Of a stretch of DNA of 49,502 nucleotides, positions 18,258-26,706 are shown in pieces. Within the stretch, counting starts at the first letter, position 1. Every line of letters starts with the position of its first letter. The position numbers and the translations under genes are program-made. The notes beneath the pieces were generated by a model. That model was not told the origin of the DNA. It made no database searches and saw only the letters and a list, made by a program, of their open reading frames with translations. The stretch spans positions 1 through 49,502 of the forward strand of contig DJOF01000017.1 of assembly GCA_002439585.1 (NCBI GenBank), given 5' to 3'. This stretch comes from Bacteroidales bacterium UBA6445. GTDB taxonomy: Bacteria; Bacteroidota; Bacteroidia; Bacteroidales; UBA932.

Positions 18258-18348
18258 ATCGATATGATTTGTCCGTATCTTGTCTGTTGAGGCCTTATAA
18301 TCTATTCTTTGTAGTTTTGCTCCCATCGCATCGGCTCTTGTCCGCTTG

Positions 18349-18356
18349 CAAAGGTA
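18349..18356 (-). promoter_or_regulatory. Possible -7 element for the small anchored protein gene
   Basis: TACCTTTG on the minus strand matches TAnnTTTG and lies about 90 bp upstream of the ATG at 18257. A second match, TAAGTTTG, is at 18422-18415. Neither has a clear -33 TTG at the expected distance. Confidence 0.3.
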
Positions 18357-18422
18357 TGGCAGATCATTCGGTGTATGCCGTGGCCTTTAAGGATAGGTTG
18401 AATTCATTCGCCTGCAAACTTA

Positions 18423-18546
18423 CAAAATCTATCGGAAGTATGAAAGAGCGGACTATGGCCTTTCCCAGCCATTTCCATCTTTATCATCAGCCCAGTACCT
18501 CCTCCAGTACACTCCTTCTTCCAAAGTCGTGGCTGCTTCTCAATTG
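18423..18546. other. Non-coding stretch at the PUL1 boundary
   Basis: Between the small anchored protein and the decayed fragment there is no supportable gene. A short open stretch on the minus strand (around 18470-18540) reads like protein (EEGVYWRRYWADDKDGNGWE) and may be the last part of the decayed gene. I see no terminator or repeat. Confidence 0.3.
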
Positions 18547-19019
18547 TCATTTTCTTTGCACTTCAGATAGGAAACCTTCAGAATAATAAACTCCAAAGCG
18601 GGAACAGCGTACGGGAGCACCGTTGAAGAGAACTTCCGATGGTGAGTAAGAGTTCGAGACTTCAACGTGTGTGCCATGAATGTCGGAATTCTTGCTGATT
18701 GTCGTCGAGGCGTGCTCTGAAGCGTATTCCTGCGTCCTTTCATCGTCCTCATACACCCTTGCCGTGCTGTTGCCGCAGCCAGGAGCGACGAACAGTCTCC
18801 AACCTTCGGCACCCTGAATGTCACGGAAAGGTTTGAAGAGCTGAACTTTCACTCCTCGGTGTAGGCAGGCAGCAGGCTGTCCGTCTCATTTGCGGTTCTG
18901 TTTCCGAACCTCCTGACTCTGAATTTCGGGACATCCAGTCTGCGGTTAACAATTCCGAGCGTGGAGTTGTCTCGAGACTGCCGTCTTCGAACCATTCCAT
19001 GCGCAGCAGACGGGTGGGA
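18547..19019 (-). pseudogene. Decayed fragment, possibly a glycoside hydrolase C-terminus
   Basis: Protein-like text runs across at least two minus-strand frames. It reads RLLRMEWFEDGSLETTP near 19020-18970, then RRLDVPKFRVRRFGNRTANE ending in a stop near 18854, then a frame from 18852 containing VYEDDERTQEYASEHASTTI and FGVYYSEGFLSEVQ. YEDD followed by a beta-rich tail recalls the C-terminal region of glycoside hydrolases, but the family is not certain. No start codon or catalytic domain remains, so this is probably the end of a former PUL1 gene broken by deletion and frameshifts. Confidence 0.4.
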
Positions 19020-19036
19020 GGAGGAAAAAAACTCGC

Positions 19037-19079
19037 GCTATTTCATCAGCGTGGGATAGATGCTATTTCATCAGCGTGG
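19037..19079. repeat. 18-bp direct repeat at the 3' end of the GH5 gene
   Basis: GCTATTTCATCAGCGTGG occurs at 19037-19054 and 19062-19079. The second copy contains the last codons and stop of the GH5 gene; the first lies 25 bp further downstream, next to the decayed fragment. This is a local duplication likely to date from the event that shortened the locus. Confidence 0.75.
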
Positions 19080-20310
19080 TGTTGATGTAGTTTTGATCGA
19101 CCTTGCAGTTGGAGAACTTGCACTGCTCAAGGAACGACTGCATGGCGTTCTTTGCCGTGCTCTGATCTGGGCGAGCTTGGCGAATGGCAGGGTATGTGCT
19201 GCGGTCAGCCTCGGAGAAACTCACCACGCTGTCCCAACTTGAGGAAGGAGTGAAGTTAACGAAAGAGCCTCCGACCTTCATCTTCTTGTACGGCCAGTAA
19301 GTGTAGCCCAGGTTGTTAGCAATAAAATACTTGCTCATCGCGAGCTGCTGCTCCGCTGTCAGGTGTCCCGTCTCACCAACGAACATCGGAACTCCGGTCT
19401 TGTCTCTGAATTCCACAAGGTACTTCACGCTCTTCTCCGGAGCGTCCTTGAAGTAGCAGTGGCAGGTGTACATTAAGTTTGAGTCGAATTTCCAGTCGCT
19501 GAACATCGTGAATTCAGTGTTGCCCCTTGCTCCGCCGAGGATGATGATGTGGTTTTTATCGACTGCGCGGATTGCGGCCGTGAGTCTCTTGTAGAGAGGT
19601 TCGAGTTTCGGGTAGTAGAGTATGTCCCAATTGTCCGTCGCTGGGCGGTGCTCAATGGGTTCGTTCAGCAACTCGTAGCCGAGAATAAGTGGGTTGTCAG
19701 CGTAACGCTTAGCGATGCTCACCCAGATTTTCTCTAGTTCGTCTTGGCACTCGGAGTCCTCGAACAGCCACGGATAGCCGAAACTATCATCAACGTTTCC
19801 TCCGCCCTGTCCTCCCGGAGCGCAGTGCATGTCAAGGATGAGGTAGAGCCCGAATTCGTTGCACCAGCCCAGCACGTCATCGATTCGCTTGAATCCGTCC
19901 TGCTCTGAAGAGAGTCCCATATAGTCTTCATCGGTGAAAAGGCGGTAGTGCAGCGGAAGGCGAATGGTGTTAGCACCGGTGCTTTTGATGAAGCGAATGT
20001 CTTCTCGTGTTATGTAGTTGTCCTTGAACTTTTTCCAGAACGATGCCGTGTATTCTTCACCGACGAGTTCCTTGAACATCCGGTCAATCATTGAGGCGGA
20101 ATTCGTTTTCGTGAATCCAAACATATATCCCTCCGGATTTAGCCAGTTTCCAAGGTTAGTACCCTTGATGAAGAATTTAGTCCCGTCGGGTTTCACGATG
20201 TCCTTTCCTTGTGTCTTGAGAAATTCTCCCTGTGCGAATGATCCCTGAGCGGAGAAAAAGAGCAGAAATGCTAGGGGAATGAGTTTGATGAGTGCGAGTT
20301 TTAGTTTCAT
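19063..20310 (-). CDS. Secreted GH5 glycoside hydrolase (catalytically intact)
   Basis: Endo- or exo-acting beta-glycosidase of family 5, 415 residues with a signal peptide (FLLFFSAQGSFA). Canonical active-site residues are present: Arg in NTIRLPL, H162 in DMHCAPGG, N216-E217 (acid/base) in LLNEPIE, H284 and Y286 in TCHCY, E313 (nucleophile) in VGETGH and W339 in YTYWPYK. The N-terminal block TNLGNWLNPEGYMF resembles glucanase-like members, but the subfamily and substrate (beta-glucan or mannan) are not resolved. The ATG at 20310 is chosen because it begins the signal peptide. It is the last intact gene of PUL1 and lies 53 bp after its degenerate paralogue. Confidence 0.9.
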   Translation of the reverse strand: MKLKLALIKLIPLAFLLFFSAQGSFAQGEFLKTQGKDIVKPDGTKFFIKGTNLGNWLNPEGYMFGFTKTNSASMIDRMFKELVGEEYTASFWKKFKDNYITREDIRFIKSTGANTIRLPLHYRLFTDEDYMGLSSEQDGFKRIDDVLGWCNEFGLYLILDMHCAPGGQGGGNVDDSFGYPWLFEDSECQDELEKIWVSIAKRYADNPLILGYELLNEPIEHRPATDNWDILYYPKLEPLYKRLTAAIRAVDKNHIIILGGARGNTEFTMFSDWKFDSNLMYTCHCYFKDAPEKSVKYLVEFRDKTGVPMFVGETGHLTAEQQLAMSKYFIANNLGYTYWPYKKMKVGGSFVNFTPSSSWDSVVSFSEADRSTYPAIRQARPDQSTAKNAMQSFLEQCKFSNCKVDQNYINTTLMK

Positions 20311-20363
20311 TTGTAGGAATATTTTCTTATACAGATATATCAATATCATATTCGCCGGCATCG

Positions 20364-21632
20364 TCAGAACGAGGCTTCGACGCTCTTGTTATTTCTGCAT
20401 TTGTCGAACCGGCAGGCGGATGTGAAGTCTTCGAGGGATTTTGCAACATCACTGACATTGAATTTGCCGAGGGCGTGCAGGTCATCGAACGTTGTTCTTC
20501 CCGAGTCCGCAAATCTTGTCACGGTGTTCCATCCTGTCACTGGTCCAAACGAAAGGAGCGAGCCGTCGCCCTCATAACTTTTGTAGGGAGTGAATGTATA
20601 TCCCACATTTTCTCCTTCCATCTTATTTGCCATCTGGCTGCCGTCTGTCCCGGGATTGGCCACCGAAAGCAGTGCGGGAAGTCCCGTGCTGTATTCGCGG
20701 AAACGGACGATGGCTTCCAAGGCCGAATCAAAGGCTGACGGGCTGTCGGCATGACCAGTATAGAGGATATTGTCATCGAACTCGAAGTCGCTGTAACAAC
20801 TGAAGTCCTGTCCTCCGCGGACGGCATCGAGGATTATTACATGATTCTTGTCGACTGCACGTATGGCCTTGACGGTCTTACGGCAGAGCGGCTCTACTTT
20901 GGAGAGAAGGTCGTCGAATCTGGCGTCGCCATAGAGAGGTGAGTCCATAATCTCATATCCTAGAAGGCATTTCTCGGAGTTGTATCTTTTGGCAATCTCG
21001 CTCCAGATCTTAGTCATTTCCGTTTGCTGGCCCTTACTGGTGAGCAGCCACGGGTAGCCGCAGCTGTTGTCACTCCAGTCGCCGGTCTGTCCACCCGGGG
21101 CTGCCTTCATGTTGAGTACTACATAAAGTCCCACCGTGCTGCACCATTTTATGAGACTGTCAAGCCTCGTGTACCCGTCCTGCTCTGAGGTTAGTCCCAT
21201 AAAATCAGTGCCAGAGGAGAAGAGCCTCCAGTCGAACGGCACACGGACGGTGTTCGCCCCACACTTCTTGATGTAGCGTATGTCCTCTTCAGTGATGAAG
21301 ACGTCCTTATGCCTTTTCCAAAACGCTGCATCTCTCTTTGGTCCTGCAATCTGGCAGAACATCAGGCTAAGGTCTCTCTCGGCCCGGATTTTCGTGAATC
21401 CGAACAGCGCCCCATCAGGGCTGAGCCAACCCGCAAGATCAACGCCTTTCATTTGAAACACGGTCTTGTCCGGTTTCATGAGAGAGCGCCCCTGCACATA
21501 GATGTATTCCGATTTAGCCGTCTTTTCCGGCCTGTCCGGCACCCTCTGTTCCTGCAGAGTCTTGTCGCAGGAAACTGTTGATGCCAATGCTGCAAGGCCG
21601 CAGATGAGCCTCAATATGCGGAACTTGTTCAT
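20364..21632 (-). CDS. GH5-fold lipoprotein lacking catalytic residues (pseudoenzyme)
   Basis: The 422-residue protein has a lipoprotein signal (LASTVSC) and aligns with the downstream GH5 along its whole length, for example SEQDG, YPWL, AIRAVDKNH and the paired-Cys tail CRFDKC. The active site is destroyed. The Asn-Glu acid/base pair is Asp230-Ser231 (MDSP), the nucleophile Glu segment reads LLSVANPG with no Glu, the active-site His is Lys176 (NMKAAPGG), the His-x-Tyr is GHADS, and the conserved Trp is Phe (YTFTPYK). The reading frame is fully open, which argues for selection on the fold. Inference: a surface glycan-binding protein evolved from a GH5. An unknown alternative activity cannot be ruled out. 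Confidence 0.88.
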   Translation of the reverse strand: MNKFRILRLICGLAALASTVSCDKTLQEQRVPDRPEKTAKSEYIYVQGRSLMKPDKTVFQMKGVDLAGWLSPDGALFGFTKIRAERDLSLMFCQIAGPKRDAAFWKRHKDVFITEEDIRYIKKCGANTVRVPFDWRLFSSGTDFMGLTSEQDGYTRLDSLIKWCSTVGLYVVLNMKAAPGGQTGDWSDNSCGYPWLLTSKGQQTEMTKIWSEIAKRYNSEKCLLGYEIMDSPLYGDARFDDLLSKVEPLCRKTVKAIRAVDKNHVIILDAVRGGQDFSCYSDFEFDDNILYTGHADSPSAFDSALEAIVRFREYSTGLPALLSVANPGTDGSQMANKMEGENVGYTFTPYKSYEGDGSLLSFGPVTGWNTVTRFADSGRTTFDDLHALGKFNVSDVAKSLEDFTSACRFDKCRNNKSVEASF

Positions 21633-21649
21633 AGTCGATTGCTTTGTAA

Positions 21650-21707
21650 TTGTTTGCTATATAAACTGCCATTCCGGCCGGAATTATTCCCGAGAACCGG
21701 AATGGCA
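21650..21707 (-). promoter_or_regulatory. Leader element and hairpin before the dead-GH5 gene
   Basis: TGCCATTCCGG (21667-21677) and CCGGAATGGCA (21697-21707) form an 11-bp perfect inverted repeat. It is followed in the minus-strand direction by TTTATATAGCAAACAA (21665-21650), then the start codon at 21632. The same TTTATATA-CAAACAA block with CCGGAATG directly before it lies before the susC gene. It could be a processing or attenuation hairpin or an internal promoter. Confidence 0.5.
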
Positions 21708-21719
21708 TAGTCGTTCATA

Positions 21720-23996
21720 TTATTTGCTCCAAGTGCAGTTTGTCACGGTCGGCTGGACCTTGCTGCCTCGGTTGCAGATGTAGTCACCGAAATTATCGGT
21801 TGAAAGTTCAAGTTCTGTCCCATCTATGTTTGCGGTGCATCCGAACAACGCACCGTCAATTGAGGCGTTCTCCTTTACATTTCCGAACGCGAGTCCCCAG
21901 AGCATAGCCAGATCCTTGTTGAGCTTGGCCATTTTGAATGTCGCCACGCAACTGCTTGCACCGCTTACGTTCACTCCCTTGAATACAAATCCTGCAAAGC
22001 CTCCTGCAGCACCGACACAGGTGTTTTCAAGTGCGGACAAAGCCCCTTTTGAAGAACAATCTGTCATAGTGACATTCTGCGCCATACCGATGATTCCACC
22101 GAGAACTGTTGTATTGACACTCGTCGCCCATCCTCCGGCCAACTCTCCTGTGTTGGTGCAACCAGTGACAGTAACCTTGTCGCCATCCTTGCCGATGGCC
22201 GCACCGATGATGCCGCCAACATTATCCAGTCTAGCTGGAGAATTGCCATTGTTAAGGCAGCCACTGTGACGGCAGTTGCTGAGTAGTGCGCCCGAATTTT
22301 CACATCTCGTGACTGTTATGGAGTAGCTCTTGCCACCATTGATGCAAATCTGCGCGCCGTTGTCCTTCCAGTCATTCACGAATGTTCCGGCGCAGCGGCC
22401 GAGTATTCCTCCCACGCAGGTCGAGCCGCTGCTTGTGCCCTCGCCATCAGAAATGCGTGAAATTGCCCCAGTGTTGCGGCAGTTCTCGAATACGACCCCG
22501 TCAAGCTCGACGATTCCGCAGATTCCACCGTAGGTCGAAACTCCGAGAGCCTTTGTACCGGATGTAGCTCTTATATTTATGCTTCCGTTGTTCACGCAGC
22601 CGATGAACTTTCCGGCCTTGCACTCCGCGTTCGCGAAATATAGTCCTGTGTTTTCATCAGGTCCCACAATCGTGTGTCCGTAGGCCGCGAGTCCGCCTCC
22701 GAAATTGGCGCAGGCGACATCCTTCCCGTTCTGGTCACCTACAGCTATCTCAAGCGATACATTTCCGTCGTTGGTGCAGTTCTCTATCACGCCTCCATTC
22801 TGCGCCACGATGCCTCCGAGTAAAGACGGCACACCACTGAGCTTCAGGTTGGCGGAACAATTGGTTGACACATTTCTTACAGTTCCGAGGTTTATCTGAG
22901 CAAGGGCGGCATTGCCATACTTGTAAGGCTGGTCAAGGTCGGTAAATTCTCCGCTGAGGGAGAGGTCGCTGACTTCAGCTTTTTCTCCGAGCGTTTGGAA
23001 CAACGGTCTTGTTGCAGCGGAACGGCTGATTGTCTTCCCGTTTCCGTCAAGTTTGCCGTTGAACACACCGTTAGCAAGCTTGAGGTTGTCTGTGGAAATG
23101 TTCGCTGTAAGTTTGAGCGTCCTTCCGCTGAAGTCATCTCCAGCGCTGATTTTTGCCGCGAACATGTTCCAGATTTCGACGTTCGGAATCTCTCCAAGGT
23201 CGAGTATGCTCTTCGGTTTATATACGAAGGCCTTAGTGTAGGTCTCGCCAGCTTCTGCGACAAATTCGCCCTCGGAAGGGAAAGTCATTTCCTGAAAACT
23301 TCCGTCCGTGTCGTAAATCTCAAACTGCAGTCCCTTGGAATATGTCTTAGCAGGGACAGCGAAAAATATGTCAGAGCCAAGAGCTGCCCCAGTCGCACCG
23401 CAGGTCACGTTGATGACGCTTCCGTCCTGTTTCGTGTTCTCAAGCGTGCACCCCTCTTCCGAGAACTTTACTGTGAATTTTCCGTTGACGGCATACCCTT
23501 CAGGGTCGCTGACTTTTACGGAACTGATATTGAACGCTGTCTCTCCTTTATTAGGGGTGAGGCGTATATATGCCATGGCATCCGAAATCACGACCTTTCC
23601 GAGTTCATCGCTGTATCCGAGCATCAACTTCGTTTCCGGGTTTATAGCCTTTCCGTCTGAGGTCTGTTCCGCTGGAATCACCACCTTTGCCGTCCTGTCC
23701 TCCTTGGACCAGGAATCGAACATAGACACTGGATAGACCACGCAGTGCGGAACCTCCACACCTACGTTGAACGAAAACAAGGCGCGTGTGTCATCCTCCA
23801 TGTCGAGTTCGGTGAGGGATGACTTCATTCCGTTTACGACAATCCTGTCATCCTCGTTCCACACGAAGTCAACAGGAGCCTCCACTGTCAAGGTCTTTAT
23901 CTTTTCGCTTTCCGTTATATGCACATCCGGTGTCTTCTGACATGAAAGCGCCAGCATTGCCGTCAGTGTGGGTAAAGTCCAAAAAATCTTTCTCAT
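21720..23996 (-). CDS. Lipoprotein with fimbrillin-like N-terminus and GLUG-like repeats
   Basis: The 758-residue lipoprotein (signal ending LALSC) likely sits at the cell surface. The first third (about residues 35-260) resembles fimbrillin-type beta-sandwich domains (VWNEDDRIVVNG, FFAVPAKTY). The remainder contains about six GLUG-like units, each with Gly-Gly-Ile/Phe and a Cys-containing strand: GGIVAQNGGVIENC, GGICGIVELDGVVFENC, GGIIGAAIGKDGDKVTVTGC, GGIIGMAQNVTMTDC. These suggest a right-handed beta-helix or stacked repeat stalk. No catalytic motif is seen. Its position between GH genes of PUL1 suggests a glycan-binding or adhesin role. It lies 9 bp after the GH5-like gene. Confidence 0.72.
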   Translation of the reverse strand: MRKIFWTLPTLTAMLALSCQKTPDVHITESEKIKTLTVEAPVDFVWNEDDRIVVNGMKSSLTELDMEDDTRALFSFNVGVEVPHCVVYPVSMFDSWSKEDRTAKVVIPAEQTSDGKAINPETKLMLGYSDELGKVVISDAMAYIRLTPNKGETAFNISSVKVSDPEGYAVNGKFTVKFSEEGCTLENTKQDGSVINVTCGATGAALGSDIFFAVPAKTYSKGLQFEIYDTDGSFQEMTFPSEGEFVAEAGETYTKAFVYKPKSILDLGEIPNVEIWNMFAAKISAGDDFSGRTLKLTANISTDNLKLANGVFNGKLDGNGKTISRSAATRPLFQTLGEKAEVSDLSLSGEFTDLDQPYKYGNAALAQINLGTVRNVSTNCSANLKLSGVPSLLGGIVAQNGGVIENCTNDGNVSLEIAVGDQNGKDVACANFGGGLAAYGHTIVGPDENTGLYFANAECKAGKFIGCVNNGSINIRATSGTKALGVSTYGGICGIVELDGVVFENCRNTGAISRISDGEGTSSGSTCVGGILGRCAGTFVNDWKDNGAQICINGGKSYSITVTRCENSGALLSNCRHSGCLNNGNSPARLDNVGGIIGAAIGKDGDKVTVTGCTNTGELAGGWATSVNTTVLGGIIGMAQNVTMTDCSSKGALSALENTCVGAAGGFAGFVFKGVNVSGASSCVATFKMAKLNKDLAMLWGLAFGNVKENASIDGALFGCTANIDGTELELSTDNFGDYICNRGSKVQPTVTNCTWSK

Positions 23997-24005
23997 AGTT
24001 CTGTG

Positions 24006-25121
24006 TTATTTATTGTCTTTTATGAAGTTACGTATATATTCCACTTCCTTTTCGCTCCATGGCGTTCCGTCAGGACGGAATATGTCGTGAAACCATATCT
24101 TCGGCTCTTCGGTCCACGGAATCGAGTTTCCGTCAGCGTCAACCTCGTTCCAATCGTAATTGAAGTTGCACTTGCCGGCGACAAGACCGAAGTTTACAGC
24201 CCCGACGTTGTATTTCCGGAATATTGGATATGAGCCCTCGAATGTAGAGTCCATCTTTCCTCTGGCGAGGAACTCCGTGCAGACGAGTGGCCTGCGGTAT
24301 GGCAGGAGCTGCTTTATGTAGCGTTCGAGCGATGTGGGGGAGTCGTAGGCGTGGAATGTGATAACATCGCTGTTCTCAAGAACGAACGACACTTCTGGAA
24401 GCGAAGTTATCGTGTTTCCCACCCATGACCAGAGCGGTGATGTCAGCGGCTGGGACGGGTTCACCTCACGTGCCCAGCGGAAGGTAGCCTCAAGAAGCGG
24501 CACGGAATCGGTGACTCCACGGCGATGGTGCTCAGGCTCATTGTAGAGACACCACATCAGTACGCGACTGTCTTTTCCGTAGCTGCGTAGTATGTCCTTG
24601 ACCATTTTTTCCAGCTTCGGCCATGTTGATGGGTCGTTCACCCATTCCGCCCCCGGAACCATACACCACCCTGAATTGTGAACTCCCGGAACGCTTTCCG
24701 GCTGCTTACCGAGGTGTGGGTTCTCGCATTTTCCGCCATTGGTCCAGAAAGAGACAATCACTCGGAGGCCATGACTTTCGCAGATGTCAAGAAAGTGGCT
24801 AAAACGCGACTTGAATCCCTTGGGATCATCGAGATAAACAAGATGCGAGAGGAATACGCGGATGGTGTTGAATCCCAGTCCCTCGGCATATCCGAGCTCG
24901 CGGTCGATGGTCTGTGGATCGAATGTGCTCTCCTGCCACATCTCAATCTGGTTTATCGCTGTTGAAGGGACATAGTTGCATCCAACTATCCATCCCTGCT
25001 TCGCATACCATTCTTCTGCCTTTTCACGACTCCATCTGCCTTCCCCTTTTCTTGCTGAAAGAGGAAGGGCGGACAAAACAAAAATTAATGATAGAATATA
25101 TACAACTTTTCTCATTCTCAT
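24006..25121 (-). CDS. Secreted GH5-like (clan GH-A) glycosidase
   Basis: The 371-residue TIM-barrel enzyme has a signal peptide (LSLIFVLSALPLSARK). The acid/base Glu is in LYNEPEHH and the nucleophile Glu is probably in VCTEFLARG, with a HAYDS segment between them. Such Bacteroidetes proteins are often labelled 1,4-beta-xylanase, but the substrate is not known; a mannan- or glucan-acting role is equally possible. The ATG at 25121 is used (25115 is an alternative); the next upstream in-frame start is a TTG at 25127. It follows susD by about 60 bp and precedes the GLUG lipoprotein. Confidence 0.85.
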   Translation of the reverse strand: MRMRKVVYILSLIFVLSALPLSARKGEGRWSREKAEEWYAKQGWIVGCNYVPSTAINQIEMWQESTFDPQTIDRELGYAEGLGFNTIRVFLSHLVYLDDPKGFKSRFSHFLDICESHGLRVIVSFWTNGGKCENPHLGKQPESVPGVHNSGWCMVPGAEWVNDPSTWPKLEKMVKDILRSYGKDSRVLMWCLYNEPEHHRRGVTDSVPLLEATFRWAREVNPSQPLTSPLWSWVGNTITSLPEVSFVLENSDVITFHAYDSPTSLERYIKQLLPYRRPLVCTEFLARGKMDSTFEGSYPIFRKYNVGAVNFGLVAGKCNFNYDWNEVDADGNSIPWTEEPKIWFHDIFRPDGTPWSEKEVEYIRNFIKDNK

Positions 25122-25181
25122 TTTCAATTATCGGAATTATCCTTAATTCGAGGCGTTCTTATTGCCATATCCTAAGAATTT

Positions 25182-26690
25182 CTAATATCCCGCATTCTGT
25201 TTGAGGTTCGGGTTCTTGTCGATCTCCCCCTGAGGAATCGGAAGAAGTAGGTCCGTCTGCACGAACGGACGGCGGCTCTGCCAATAGGGATCCTCCTCCG
25301 GCATCGCGTCATGGATAGCCTTCACTTTTTCCCAACCATAGCGGGCAACATCGAAGAAACGGAAGCCCTCGAAGGCGAGTTCCAGACGGCGTTCGTCAAG
25401 AATCAGCCCGAGCATCGTCTCGTAGTCCGTTGGGGTGTCAATCTTTTTCAGATGCACACGCTCACGGATCTTGTTTACATAGTCAGTTGCTCCCTTTAGG
25501 TCTCCCTGTGCGGCAAGCGCTTCAGCGTGGAGAAGATAGATTTCGCCAAGCCTCATGAATATAATGCTGCTTGCCCTTGTGCGGACCTTGTATGCGAAGG
25601 GATAATTGCTTGAGGGATAGTACAGAGACCAAGTGCACTGGTCGTATTTCACTGATGAGTTCAGTCTCTCCGTGTCTCCGGCCTTCTCGAAGGCGTCAAG
25701 CAGGTTGCGGGAAGGGGTGAGGTATTTTGCCCAGCCGAAGTTCGTGCGGTTGCTGTACTGGTCGTAGTAGTACATATAGGCAAGGCGGTCAGAATTGCTT
25801 TTGTTGCTCTGAAGTTCAAAGACCGTTTCAGGGTTATTCTTAAAGGCATCGGTCTCGTTGAATCCCCATAGGTCATCGTATTTTGGAGAGAGACTGTAGC
25901 CACATTCCTCAAGAGCCTGGCAGTGGTCGGCAACCTTGCTCCAGTCTCGGAGTTCGGTGTCGCGTGCATAGAGACGCGCGAGAAGTCCATGTGCGAAGGC
26001 CTTGGAATAGACAGCCTTGTTCTCGGGGTCAGTGTCTGGGGCATACTGGCAGGCAAACTCCAGATCAGAGATAATCTTGCGGTAGACGTCGAGGATAGGG
26101 GTGGCCTCTGGATAGTAGAGAGGATAGACTTCATCGACGTTATCCGTCGTAATTGAAGGCGGCACCACCGTCGTCATAGGTATGTCTCCCCAGAGAGAGG
26201 TCGCCTGAAGCCAGAGCCAGCTGCGGAAGCAGTAGGCCTCGGCCTGCCAGCGATTCTTCTCCTGTTCATCTGTCCAACTTTCATCCTTGACAAAGACTGA
26301 ATCTGCGTAGTTGATGAGTGTGTTTGCATTGCTCACCTGCTGGAAATAGCGAGTCCATGTGACGGCCACGTCCTCGTTTGCCGGACTTATCTTGTTTGCT
26401 TCAATGTCGAGAAGTTTGGCATTGTTGGTCCCGTTGTAGGAGTTGTCGAGACGGCATTCAGACATCACCTGGTAGTAGAGCGTCCCGACAAAGGTGATGG
26501 TCGGCACCCAGTTGCTGTACATTGCATTGCGAAGCCCCTCTATGTCTGAGCGAAGCTCATATGGGTTCACGCTACCTCCCTCGTCTTTCTTTTCCGTTCC
26601 GTATTCGGTGATCGGCATCAGTTCGAGTTGGCAGGAAAGCGTCAGCAGTACAGCGGCCGCTATGACGGATATACGATATATATTCTTCAT
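25182..26690 (-). CDS. SusD/RagB-family nutrient-binding lipoprotein (PUL1)
   Basis: Outer-membrane surface lipoprotein of 502 residues that captures oligosaccharide and delivers it to the partner SusC. The signal peptide ends LLTLSCQLEL. SusD helical segments are seen (QAEAYCFRSWLWLQAT, AFAHGLLARLY) and the C-terminal block has the family-typical LGEIYLLHAEALAAQGD, ERRLELAFEGFRFFDVAR and the final QNAGY. The ATG at 26690 gives the lipoprotein signal; an upstream in-frame ATG at 26720 adds only ten residues inside the susC end. It lies 16 bp after susC. Confidence 0.95.
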   Translation of the reverse strand: MKNIYRISVIAAAVLLTLSCQLELMPITEYGTEKKDEGGSVNPYELRSDIEGLRNAMYSNWVPTITFVGTLYYQVMSECRLDNSYNGTNNAKLLDIEANKISPANEDVAVTWTRYFQQVSNANTLINYADSVFVKDESWTDEQEKNRWQAEAYCFRSWLWLQATSLWGDIPMTTVVPPSITTDNVDEVYPLYYPEATPILDVYRKIISDLEFACQYAPDTDPENKAVYSKAFAHGLLARLYARDTELRDWSKVADHCQALEECGYSLSPKYDDLWGFNETDAFKNNPETVFELQSNKSNSDRLAYMYYYDQYSNRTNFGWAKYLTPSRNLLDAFEKAGDTERLNSSVKYDQCTWSLYYPSSNYPFAYKVRTRASSIIFMRLGEIYLLHAEALAAQGDLKGATDYVNKIRERVHLKKIDTPTDYETMLGLILDERRLELAFEGFRFFDVARYGWEKVKAIHDAMPEEDPYWQSRRPFVQTDLLLPIPQGEIDKNPNLKQNAGY

Positions 26691-26706
26691 GATTATTTTT
26701 CCTCTT

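Noticed and set aside
18547..18852. Treating the 101-codon frame starting with GTG at 18852 as an intact gene
   Set aside because: It lacks a domain start and continues protein-like text from another frame upstream, so a remnant explains it better.
22995..23660. 221-codon plus-strand open frame inside the GLUG lipoprotein gene
   Set aside because: It is an antisense shadow of a repeat-rich gene with a clear lipoprotein signal.
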